Assembly (NCBI RefSeq): GCF_002217755.1 | Contig: NZ_BCFL01000016.1 | Coordinates: forward strand, 602,319-666,318 | From: Streptomyces hyaluromycini | GTDB lineage: Bacteria > Actinomycetota > Actinomycetes > Streptomycetales > Streptomycetaceae | DNA: 64,000 nt | Direction: 5' to 3' | Shown: positions 26,697 to 33,833 of the stretch, piece after piece | Numbering within the stretch: the first letter of the stretch is position 1 | How the letters are laid out: each line of letters opens with the position of its first letter | Made by a program: the position numbers and the translations under genes | Notes under the pieces: model-generated | What the model was told of the DNA's origin: nothing | What the model saw: the letters and a program-made list of their open reading frames with translations, nothing else | Databases searched by the model: none

Positions 26697-27805
26697 GGAA
26701 CGGGGACGGGCCGGTGCGGGACGAAGAGCGCGGCACACGGGAGCTGCCGGCCGGGGGCGAAGGCCCCGAGGCCGGCTCCCGCCGCATGGCTGACGGCATC
26801 GACGGCATCCCGGAACAGGCCAGGCCGCACCCGGAGGACGCCTCCGCGCAGGTCGGTCTGGAGGGTGCCGTGCAGAGCGCGCCCCCGGAAGGTCGGAACG
26901 GGGTCGCGGCCCCGCACCGAGCCGGGGCGAAGGCTCGTGGAAGGGCGACGGGCGGGACGATGAGCGAGCACGAGCGATACGCCGAGGACCAGGCGCTGGC
27001 CGCGGAGGTGGTGCAGGCGACCCAGCACGAACCTCAGGAACGCAGCCAGCCTCAGGACCGCAGCGGCGCGCGCGCCCTGTTCGTCGAGCTGCGCGGACTG
27101 AAGGAGGGCAGCGCCGAGTACGCGGAGCTGCGCAATCGGCTGGTCCGGATGCATCTGCCGCTCGTGGAGCACCTCGCGCGCCGGTTCCGCAACCGCGGCG
27201 AGCCGCTGGACGACCTCACCCAGGTCGCCACCATCGGCCTGATCAAGTCGGTGGACCGGTTCGACCCGGACCGGGGCGTGGAGTTCTCGACGTACGCCAC
27301 CCCGACCGTGGTCGGCGAGATCAAGCGCCACTTCCGCGACAAGGGCTGGGCGGTCCGCGTCCCGCGCCGGCTGCAGGAGCTGCGCCTCGCGCTCACCACC
27401 GCCACGGCGGAGCTGTCCCAGCAGCACGGCCGCTCTCCCACGGTCCACGAGCTGGCCGAGAAGCTCGCGATCTCGGAGGAGGAGGTCCTGGAGGGCCTGG
27501 AGTCGGCCAACGCGTACTCCACGCTGTCCCTGGACGTCCCCGACACCGACGACGAGTCGCCGGCGGTCGCCGACACCCTCGGCGCGGAGGACGAGGCCCT
27601 GGAGGGCGTCGAGTACCGCGAGTCCCTCAAGCCCCTGCTGGAAGACCTCCCGCCCCGAGAGAAGCGGATCCTTCTCCTCCGCTTCTTCGGCAACATGACC
27701 CAGTCCCAGATCGCCCAGGAGGTCGGCATCAGCCAGATGCACGTCTCACGGCTGCTGGCGAGGACCTTGGCGCAGCTGCGGGAGAAGTTGCTCGTCGAGG
27801 AGTAG
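26693..27805 (+). CDS. sigH: Stress-response sigma factor sigma-H (SigB/SigF family)
   Basis: 370 residues when started at GTG 26693; a shorter form could begin at ATG 26960 (MSEHERYAEDQALAAEV, 281 residues). The first ~120 residues are Gly/Pro/Glu-rich and unlike a sigma domain. Sigma regions follow: 2 (LPLVEHLARRFRNRGEPLDD; GVEFSTYATPTVVGEIKRHF), 3 (LTTATAELSQQHGRSPTVHE) and 4 (ILLLRFFGNMTQSQIAQEVG). It directs osmotic-stress and septation genes. Several products from alternate starts or processing are reported in S. coelicolor, matching the long N-terminus seen here. Confidence 0.93.
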   Translation: MRNGDGPVRDEERGTRELPAGGEGPEAGSRRMADGIDGIPEQARPHPEDASAQVGLEGAVQSAPPEGRNGVAAPHRAGAKARGRATGGTMSEHERYAEDQALAAEVVQATQHEPQERSQPQDRSGARALFVELRGLKEGSAEYAELRNRLVRMHLPLVEHLARRFRNRGEPLDDLTQVATIGLIKSVDRFDPDRGVEFSTYATPTVVGEIKRHFRDKGWAVRVPRRLQELRLALTTATAELSQQHGRSPTVHELAEKLAISEEEVLEGLESANAYSTLSLDVPDTDDESPAVADTLGAEDEALEGVEYRESLKPLLEDLPPREKRILLLRFFGNMTQSQIAQEVGISQMHVSRLLARTLAQLREKLLVEE

Positions 27806-27810
27806 TTTCA

Positions 27811-27905
27811 AGCGCCCCGGGGCCGAGCGCGCCCCAAAGGGGCGCGGGGCTGTATCAATATGCGGCTCCGCCGCGTGGGCGCGCTCAGCCCCCACCGGCC
27901 CGCAG
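27811..27905 (+). repeat. Dispersed intergenic hairpin element, copy 2 (long form)
   Basis: Five bases after the sigH stop. It contains GCGCCCC-AAA-GGGGCGC, GGGGCTGTATCAATAT, the GCGGCTCCGCCGC hairpin and GTGGGCGCG, then a C-rich arm. It also carries an extra GCGCCCCGGGG at its left end. By position it could end sigH transcription. Confidence 0.85.
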
Positions 27906-27906
27906 G

Positions 27907-28350
27907 TCAGCTACGACCCGGCCCTTTGATCCCAAGGGCCTGGGTAGTAGCAGAGTTCACCAGCAACACCAGCGAAGCCACAGCCACCACCGCCAGCACG
28001 ATCCCCACCGGAATCGCCAGACTGTCGGCCTGCAACAGGTTGTACGCCACCGGCAGCGCCATGATCTGCGTGATCACCGCCGGCCCCCGGCTCCAGCTCT
28101 TCCGCAGCAGCAGCCCGCGCGCAGCGATCAGCGGCAGCAGCGCCAGCACGATCACGGTGACACCCCCGGTGATCGCCTGCCCGCGGTCGTCCGGATCCCC
28201 GGTGAACCCGAGCACCGCCAGCCACACCCCGCCGACGACCAGCGCGAGCCCTTCCAGCCCGGCCAGCGCGGCGGCATACGTCAGCCGTCGCGGGCGGGGT
28301 CCGTCGATTCCGTCGGCGCTCTCGGCCGTAGGCACATGCTCACTGCTCAC
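27907..28350 (-). CDS. Four-span integral membrane protein
   Basis: 147 residues, GTG start at 28350. After a polar N-terminus come four predicted membrane helices at about 26-48, 60-78, 88-104 and 112-134 (ALAGLEGLALVVGGVWLAVL; VTVIVLALLPLIAARGLLL; IPVGIVLAVVAVASLVLLV). It has no recognised domain. It lies between sigH and the lipid kinase on the opposite strand to both. Conserved hypothetical in Streptomyces to my knowledge; function unknown. Confidence 0.78.
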   Translation of the reverse strand: MSSEHVPTAESADGIDGPRPRRLTYAAALAGLEGLALVVGGVWLAVLGFTGDPDDRGQAITGGVTVIVLALLPLIAARGLLLRKSWSRGPAVITQIMALPVAYNLLQADSLAIPVGIVLAVVAVASLVLLVNSATTQALGIKGPGRS

Positions 28351-28487
28351 GCCGGAAAGGGTAGCCCTCGGCCCCGCGGCGGGACCCGCGCCCCTCGCAC
28401 CCGAGTGTCGAGACTCACGCCCCTGTCTCTTACCGGATCCCTAACTCGGTCTGGGCCCGGTACTTTCCAGTAGGTACGCTGCAATCC

Positions 28488-29456
28488 ATGCGTGCACTTC
28501 TCGTGGTCAACCCGGCGGCAACCACCACAAGCGCACGTAGGCGCGACGTCCTCATCCACGCGCTCGCGAGCGAAGTGAAGCTGGAGGCGGTCACCACCGA
28601 GTACCGCGGCCACGCCCGCGACCTGGCGCGGCTCGCGGCGGAGAGCGACGACATCGACCTCGTCGTGGCGCTCGGCGGCGACGGCACGGTCAACGAGGTG
28701 GTCAACGGCCTGCTCCACAACGGCCCCGACCCGGACCGGCTGCCCGGCCTCGCGGTGGTCCCCGGCGGCTCCACCAACGTCTTCGCCCGCGCCCTGGGGC
28801 TGCCCAACGACCCGGTCGAGGCCACCGGCGACCTGCTGGACGCGCTGCGCGAGAAACGCGAGCGCCTCGTCGGCCTCGGTCTGACCGCCGGCACACCCGG
28901 CACCGAGGACGAAGCGGTCCCGGCCCGCTGGTTCACCTTCAACGCGGGACTCGGCTTCGACGCGGGCGTGGTCGGCCGGGTCGAGCAGCAGCGCGAGCTC
29001 GGCAAGAAGTCGACGCACGCGCTGTACGTCCGTCAGGTGGTCCGGCAGTTCTTCGGCGAGCAGCACCGGCGGCACGGCACGATCACCCTCGAACGGCCCG
29101 GCGCCGACCCGATCAACGATCTCGTCGTCGCGATAGTCTCGAACACCTCGCCCTGGACGTATCTCGGCAATCGCCCGATGTACACGTCACCTAAGGCCTC
29201 GTTCGATAAAGGCATCGACGTACTCGGCCTCAGCCGCCTGTCGACCGCCGCGGTTGCCCGGTATGGCACGCAGTTGCTCACTTCGTCCCCCGAGCGCGGA
29301 CCCCACGGCAAGCATGCGGTGTCGCTGCACGACCTGGACCAGTTCACCTTGCATTCGAAGGTCCCCCTCCCCCTTCAGATGGACGGCGACCACCTAGGAC
29401 TGCGTACGAGCGTGACGTTCACAGGCGTACGCAGTGCACTGCGTGTGATTGTGTGA
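28488..29456 (+). CDS. Diacylglycerol kinase-family lipid kinase
   Basis: 322 residues. The DAGK catalytic signature is complete: LLVVNPAATTTSARR at the N-terminus, VVALGGDGTVNEVVNGLL (about 63-80), and VVPGGSTNVFARALGLP. A C-terminal beta domain (NDLVVAIVSNTSPWTYLGNR; QMDGDHLGLRTSVTFTG) completes the fold. It phosphorylates a lipid such as diacylglycerol or possibly a sphingoid or polyprenol; the exact substrate is not predictable. It is cytoplasmic but membrane-associated. It precedes wblE with a 320-bp gap. Confidence 0.9.
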   Translation: MRALLVVNPAATTTSARRRDVLIHALASEVKLEAVTTEYRGHARDLARLAAESDDIDLVVALGGDGTVNEVVNGLLHNGPDPDRLPGLAVVPGGSTNVFARALGLPNDPVEATGDLLDALREKRERLVGLGLTAGTPGTEDEAVPARWFTFNAGLGFDAGVVGRVEQQRELGKKSTHALYVRQVVRQFFGEQHRRHGTITLERPGADPINDLVVAIVSNTSPWTYLGNRPMYTSPKASFDKGIDVLGLSRLSTAAVARYGTQLLTSSPERGPHGKHAVSLHDLDQFTLHSKVPLPLQMDGDHLGLRTSVTFTGVRSALRVIV

Positions 29457-29776
29457 GCGGAACGGGCTAAAGTCCTTTCACTCGAACGTTTAGGCCAGGG
29501 TCCACCCCATGGAAGTACGGCTGTGACCCAGTCGACACCGAGGAATCAAAAAAAACTTTCCGGAAGGGGTTGTATCCGTCGCTGAGGTTTGCGAGGCTCT
29601 ACGTGGCGATCGGGACGGCCCGCAAGACCGGCCTCCACTGATCACCGGAATCCCACTTCAACTCACAGGACCCCTGCCAGGGAACCTGGCGGTCGGCCCT
29701 TCACTTGTTGAGGGATTCGTGAAAGCGTTCACATTCACAAGCAACGTGCATGTAATACCAAGGAGAGGTAGCAGCC
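29457..29776 (+). other. Long wblE leader/promoter region
   Basis: 320 bp without a gene. An A-run followed by CTTTCCGGAAGGGGTTGTAT at 29550-29578 looks like the core promoter region. The CRP-like palindrome is at 29719-29732, and AAGGAGAGG (29759-29767) is the wblE ribosome site. GCCAGGGAACCTGGC near 29677 can form a small hairpin within the probable leader RNA. Confidence 0.5.
29719..29732. promoter_or_regulatory. CRP-like palindrome upstream of wblE
   Basis: GTGA-AAGCGT-TCAC matches the GTGA-N6-TCAC consensus of Crp without mismatch, 45 bp before the wblE start. The mycobacterial orthologue whiB1 is directly controlled by a CRP protein, so the site is plausible. It may lie downstream of the transcription start and then act as a roadblock. 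Confidence 0.5.
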
Positions 29777-30034
29777 ATGGACTGGCGTCACAACGCCGTT
29801 TGCCGCGAGGAAGACCCCGAGCTCTTCTTCCCCATCGGCAACACCGGTCCTGCGCTGCTGCAGATCGAGGAAGCCAAGGCCGTCTGCCGTCGCTGCCCCG
29901 TTATGGATCAGTGTCTGCAGTGGGCGCTTGAGTCCGGCCAGGACTCCGGCGTCTGGGGTGGTCTCAGCGAGGACGAGCGTCGCGCGATGAAGCGCCGTGC
30001 CGCCCGCAACCGGGCCCGTCAGGCCACCGCCTGA
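29777..30034 (+). CDS. wblE: WhiB-like iron-sulfur protein WblE
   Basis: 85 residues, start ATG 29777 with AAGGAGAGG nearby. Four cluster Cys: C9, C37, C40 and C46 (DWRHNAVCREEDPELFFPIG; KAVCRRCPVMDQC), then the GVWGGLSEDERR turn and the basic tail KRRAARNRARQATA. Wbl proteins carry an O2- and NO-sensitive [4Fe-4S] cluster and bind region 4 of the principal sigma factor. WblE is the Streptomyces counterpart of mycobacterial WhiB1, which is essential there. Confidence 0.96.
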   Translation: MDWRHNAVCREEDPELFFPIGNTGPALLQIEEAKAVCRRCPVMDQCLQWALESGQDSGVWGGLSEDERRAMKRRAARNRARQATA

Positions 30035-30155
30035 CAGTCCCACCCCTGGTGACAGCCTGAGCTTGGCGGCGCGTACAGCGAGTACGCATCTCCCGCCCCC
30101 GAGCCGCAGCGCGCAGTACCCCCGATGCGCTTAGTACGAGCAGCAACGAGCGAGC

Positions 30156-30185
30156 AGCCCCGGACCCACCAGGTCCGGGGCTCTT
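30156..30185. terminator. Bidirectional terminator between wblE and the sensor kinase
   Basis: AGCCCCGGACC (30156-30166) pairs perfectly with GGTCCGGGGCT (30172-30182) around a five-base loop and is followed by CTTTG. The two flanking genes converge on it. Confidence 0.85.
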
Positions 30186-30242
30186 TGCTGCCCGAAAGGC
30201 CTGATCCTGAAGGCCTGTTCCAGAAGGCCCCATCCTGGGGGC

Positions 30243-31718
30243 CTATTTCTGCGGACGCACCGGTACGTCCAGGATCACCCGGGTCCCCCGCTCCGGCGCC
30301 GGCACCATGTCGAACGTGCCGCCCAACTCGCCCTCCACCAGCGTCCGTACGATCTGCAGGCCGAGGTTGCCGGAGCGGTGCGGGTCGAAGCCCTCGGGCA
30401 GGCCGACGCCGTCGTCCTGGACGGTGACGAGGAGCCGGGCCTCCTTGGTGGTGCCGCCGCGGACCGCCGTGACCTCGACGGTGCCGGTGTCGCCCTCGCG
30501 GAAGCCGTGTTCGAGGGCGTTCTGCAGAATTTCGGTGAGAACCATCGACAGCGGGGTGGCGACCTCCGCATCGAGTATCCCGAAGCGGCCGCTGCGCCGG
30601 CCGGTGACCTTCCCCGGCGAGATCTCGGCGACCATGGCGAGCACCCGGTCCGCGATCTCGTCGAACTCCACCCGCTCATCCAGGTTCTGAGACAGCGTCT
30701 CATGCACGATGGCGATGGAGCCGACCCGCCGTACGGCCTCCTCCAGGGCCTCCCGGCCGCGGTCCGACTCGATGCGCCGGGCCTGGAGCCGCAGCAGCGC
30801 GGCGACCGTCTGGAGGTTGTTCTTCACCCGGTGGTGGATCTCCCGGATGGTCGCGTCCTTGGTGATCAACTCCCGCTCGCGGCGCCGCAGTTCGGTGACG
30901 TCCCGGAGCAGCACCAGGGAACCGATCCGGGTGCCCTTGGGCTTGAGCGGGATCGCCCGGAACTGGATGACGCCGTCCTCGGACTCGATCTCGAACTCGC
31001 GCGGCGCCCAGCCGCTGGCGAGTTTGGCGAGCGCCTCGTCCACCGGACCCTTGGTCGGGGCGAGTTCGGCGGTCGTCTGGCCGAGGTGATGGCCGAGCAG
31101 GTCGGCGGCGAGGCCGAGGCGGTGGTAGGCGGAGAGGGCGTTCGGGGAGGCGTACTGGACGATGCCGTCGCCGTCCACCCGGATCAGACCGTCGCCGACG
31201 CGCGGCGAGGCGTCCATGTCGACCTGCTGGTTCGGGAAGGGAAACGATCCGGCGGCGATCATCTGCGCCAGGTCTGAGGCGCTCTGGAGGTAGGTGAGCT
31301 CAAGGCGGCTCGGGGTACGCACGGTCAGCAGGTTGGTGTTGCGCGCGATGACCCCGAGGATCCGGCCCTCGCGCCGCACCGGGATGGACTCGACCCGTAC
31401 GGGGACCTCTTCACGCCACTCCGGGTCGCCCTCGCGGACGATCCGGCCCTCGTCATGGGCGATGTCCAGCATGGGCCGGCGGCCGCGCGGGACCAGATGG
31501 CCGACCATGTCGTCCTGGTAGGAGGTGGGGCCGGTGTTGGGGCGCATCTGCGCCACCGAGACGTACCGGGTGCCGTCCCGGGTGGGGACCCACAGGACCA
31601 GGTCGGCGAAGGAGAGGTCGGAGAGCAGCTGCCACTCCGAGACCAGCAGATGGAGCCACTCGAGGTCGGAGTCGTCGAGGGCGGTGTGCTGGCGGACCAG
31701 TTCGTTCATGGAGGGCAC
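30243..31718 (-). CDS. HisKA_2-family sensor histidine kinase (PdtaS-like)
   Basis: 491 residues, no membrane spans. The N-terminal ~150 residues are a GAF-like module (MNELVRQHTALDDSDLEWLH; YVSVAQMRPNTGPTSYQDDM). Residues about 175-280 form a PAS module (VGDGLIRVDGDGIVQYASPN). The phospho-acceptor helix is IREIHHRVKNNLQTVAALLR. The ATPase domain has N-box EILQNALEHG, then VQDDGVGLPEGF and SGNLGLQIVRTLVEGELGG. This is the cytosolic PdtaS architecture, which in mycobacteria signals to an RNA-binding ANTAR response regulator; no response regulator is adjacent. GTG 31718 or ATG 31709 could be the start. Confidence 0.92.
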   Translation of the reverse strand: MPSMNELVRQHTALDDSDLEWLHLLVSEWQLLSDLSFADLVLWVPTRDGTRYVSVAQMRPNTGPTSYQDDMVGHLVPRGRRPMLDIAHDEGRIVREGDPEWREEVPVRVESIPVRREGRILGVIARNTNLLTVRTPSRLELTYLQSASDLAQMIAAGSFPFPNQQVDMDASPRVGDGLIRVDGDGIVQYASPNALSAYHRLGLAADLLGHHLGQTTAELAPTKGPVDEALAKLASGWAPREFEIESEDGVIQFRAIPLKPKGTRIGSLVLLRDVTELRRRERELITKDATIREIHHRVKNNLQTVAALLRLQARRIESDRGREALEEAVRRVGSIAIVHETLSQNLDERVEFDEIADRVLAMVAEISPGKVTGRRSGRFGILDAEVATPLSMVLTEILQNALEHGFREGDTGTVEVTAVRGGTTKEARLLVTVQDDGVGLPEGFDPHRSGNLGLQIVRTLVEGELGGTFDMVPAPERGTRVILDVPVRPQK

Positions 31719-32033
31719 GTCTGTGAGCGTACCTGGGGGTATGTGGATGGCCGAAAAACAGCGGGTCCAGGAAGAGCGGGGCCAGGCGAGACGGCGGGCC
31801 CGGAAACACCCGCGGGCCGCGGCGCCTGGGAGGGACCCTCAACCCTCCCGGCACCGCAGCCCGGAGCAGCAACGGCCGCGGGGTGTGCGGTCCCGACCGG
31901 CCGAAGGTGAGGATCCGGGGCAGTCAGGGCAGAGAGCTCCGGTTCCTCGGTCCGCCTTCCTGTGCGGGGAAGACGGAAGAGTGTGACTGTGCCGTACGGC
32001 TGATGCCGTACTCGTTCAGCCCTCGTACGCAAT

Positions 32034-32049
32034 TGTGGACTAGACCACG
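32034..32049. promoter_or_regulatory. dre-type DasR site, distal to nagB
   Basis: The core TGGACTAGACCA, flanked as TG-core-CG, matches the DasR consensus ACTGGTCTAGACCAGT in 12 of 16 positions and keeps the central CTAGACCA block. It is 322 bp before nagB and 316 bp before the kinase, so the regulated gene is unclear. Confidence 0.6.
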
Positions 32050-32293
32050 GTGTGTGTCCATGCGTTGGAGACTGTTCACAGTTGATGCGGTCGCAGCCTA
32101 GCCCGCCGGGATGGGCCGTGGGGGCGGTTGGTCAGGGCAATTTCCCTCGGCCCCAGGAGGAGGCCGTGGCGAGTCGCGGAAATTATCCTTAATTCACCCC
32201 ATCTGACGTATTCACGTAACCTCGCACTTGTCCCCTTTCCCTGCGCCCGGCCCGCGGGGACAGGGACCGGTTCTGTTAGATTGGTCCCATCGG

Positions 32294-32309
32294 ATTGGTC
32301 TAAACCACA
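32294..32309. promoter_or_regulatory. dre-type DasR site at the nagB promoter
   Basis: ATTGGTCTAAACCACA matches the DasR consensus in the two inverted arms (TGGTCT and ACCA) with one change at the centre. It lies 47 bp before the nagB start, at promoter distance. nagB is an established DasR target in S. coelicolor. Confidence 0.75.
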
Positions 32310-32355
32310 TAGACGTTCCAGACCCTCCAGCCCTCTTCAGAACGGCAGGCCCAGC

Positions 32356-33141
32356 GTGGAAGTTGTCATCGTTCCGGACGCCGCCGCGGGTGGCGAGCTG
32401 ATCGCCGAGGCCATGGCCCAGCTGATCCGGCAGAAGCCGGACGCGCTGCTCGGGGTGGCCACGGGCTCGACCCCGCTGCCCATCTACCAGGCGCTCACCG
32501 CCAAGGTCCGGGCCGGTGCCGTGGACACCTCGCGGGCGCGGATAGCCCAGCTCGACGAGTACGTGGGGCTGCCGGCCGAGCATCCGGAGTCGTACCGGTC
32601 GGTGCTGCAGCGCGAGGTGCTGGAGCCGCTCGGGATCGGGATGGGCGCGTTCCTCGGCCCCGACGGCGCGGCGGAGGACGTGCAGGCCGCCTGCAAGGCC
32701 TACGACGCGGAGCTGACGCGGGCGGGCGGCGTGGACCTGCAGTTGCTCGGGATCGGGACCGACGGGCACATCGGCTTCAACGAGCCGTGTTCCTCGCTGG
32801 CCTCGCGGACCCGGATCAAGACGCTGACCGAGCAGACCCGGGTCGACAACGCGCGGTTCTTCGACGGGGACATCGCGCAGGTGCCGCACCACGTCATCAC
32901 CCAGGGGATCGGGACCATCCTGGAGGCGCGGCACCTGGTGCTGCTGGCCACGGGTGAGGGGAAGGCCGACGCGGTCGCGGCGACGGTGGAGGGGCCGGTC
33001 GCCGCGGTGTGCCCGGCGTCGGCGCTGCAGCTGCATCCGCATGCCACGGTGGTCGTCGACGAGGGCGCCGCGTCCAAGCTGAAGTTCGCGGACTACTTCC
33101 GGTACACCTTTTCCAACAAGCCGGGGTGGCAGGGGATTTAG
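32356..33141 (+). CDS. nagB: Glucosamine-6-phosphate deaminase
   Basis: 261 residues from GTG 32356 (VEVVIVPDAAAGGELIAEAM). Family boxes: LLGVATGSTPLPIYQAL, ARIAQLDEYVGLPAEHPESY, and LGIGTDGHIGFNEPCSSLAS with the catalytic Asp/His pair. It converts glucosamine-6-phosphate to fructose-6-phosphate and ammonia, the last step in feeding chitin-derived aminosugars to glycolysis. The substrate is also the ligand that releases DasR from DNA. A dre site sits at its promoter. Confidence 0.96.
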   Translation: MEVVIVPDAAAGGELIAEAMAQLIRQKPDALLGVATGSTPLPIYQALTAKVRAGAVDTSRARIAQLDEYVGLPAEHPESYRSVLQREVLEPLGIGMGAFLGPDGAAEDVQAACKAYDAELTRAGGVDLQLLGIGTDGHIGFNEPCSSLASRTRIKTLTEQTRVDNARFFDGDIAQVPHHVITQGIGTILEARHLVLLATGEGKADAVAATVEGPVAAVCPASALQLHPHATVVVDEGAASKLKFADYFRYTFSNKPGWQGI

Positions 33142-33186
33142 CGGATTCGTCTGCCGGGTTCGGTTCGATTCGGACTGATCGTGTGT

Positions 33187-33231
33187 GGGGGTTGCTCGCG
33201 CAGTTCCCCGCGCCCCTTTGGGGCGCGGGAG
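33187..33231 (-). repeat. Dispersed intergenic hairpin element, copy 3 (short form, reversed)
   Basis: Read on the minus strand: GCGCCCCAAAGGGGCGC hairpin, then GGGGAACTGCGCGAGCAACC. The second hairpin of the long form is missing and replaced by AACT. It lies about 45 bases after the nagB stop, before a GNAT gene. Confidence 0.8.
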
Positions 33232-33259
33232 CGCGGGGGCCTCGGGTAGGTTGCCCGCC

Positions 33260-33796
33260 ATGACTGTATTAGGGCCCGACGTCTGGCCGCCCGCCCCGAT
33301 CAGGACCGAGCGGCTCGTGCTGCGGGGGTCCGAGGCTCGGGACCGGGCGGCGGTCATCGAGCTGGGCGCCTCGCCGGAGGTGGGCACCTACCTCGGTGGC
33401 CCCCGACCGCGTGCAGAGCTCGAACGCACGGTGCCCGAGGTGCCCGGACGGCGCCCCGGCTTCTTCGTGGTCGAGCTCGACGGGGCGGCGATCGGCACGG
33501 TCCAGCTCGACCCGCAGAACCCCGGGACTCCGGTCCACCGCCGGGAGGCCGGGGAGACCCACCTCGGCTACCTGTTCCTGCCGGACGCGTGGGGACACGG
33601 GTACGCCGGCGAGGCGTGCGCGGCGGCACTCGACTGGTTTTCCGGTGTGCTTCCCGGTGAGCCGGTGGTGCTCTACACCCAGACCGCCAACGTCCGCTCG
33701 ATGCGCCTCGCGGCGAAGCTCGGCTTCACCGAGCTGGAGCGATTCGAGGCGTACGGCGCCGAGCAGTGGTTCGGGGTGCGGTCATCGGCCCGGTGA
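33260..33796 (+). CDS. GNAT acetyltransferase (RimJ/RimL type) with a TTA codon
   Basis: 178 residues from ATG 33260. GNAT features: PIRTERLVLRGSEARDRAAV, THLGYLFLPDAWGHGYAGEA (acetyl-CoA loop) and NVRSMRLAAKLGFTELERF. This arrangement is typical of the protein-Ala acetyltransferase-like RimJ/RimL group. Codon 4 is TTA (33269-33271), the rare Leu codon that needs the developmentally controlled bldA tRNA. It sits between nagB and dasD, which are neighbours in S. coelicolor as I remember it, so it is probably an insertion. Substrate unknown. Confidence 0.82.
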   Translation: MTVLGPDVWPPAPIRTERLVLRGSEARDRAAVIELGASPEVGTYLGGPRPRAELERTVPEVPGRRPGFFVVELDGAAIGTVQLDPQNPGTPVHRREAGETHLGYLFLPDAWGHGYAGEACAAALDWFSGVLPGEPVVLYTQTANVRSMRLAAKLGFTELERFEAYGAEQWFGVRSSAR

Positions 33797-33833
33797 CACC
33801 GTCCGGCGGATGACCGCACCCCGGTGAATTGCG

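Larger units (their letters stand above)
31719..32355. other. Divergent region between the sensor kinase and nagB
   Basis: 637 bp with no gene: the frames in it lack codon bias. It contains two dre-type sites (32034-32049 and 32294-32309), an AT-rich stretch at 32180-32225, and a partial half-site TTGGTCC at 32281-32287. The nagB promoter is expected just before the second dre site. Confidence 0.5.

Noticed and set aside
33185..33259. Upstream extension of the TTA-containing GNAT gene (GTG 33185)
   Set aside because: It would read through the dispersed repeat, and homology to GNAT proteins starts only after ATG 33260.
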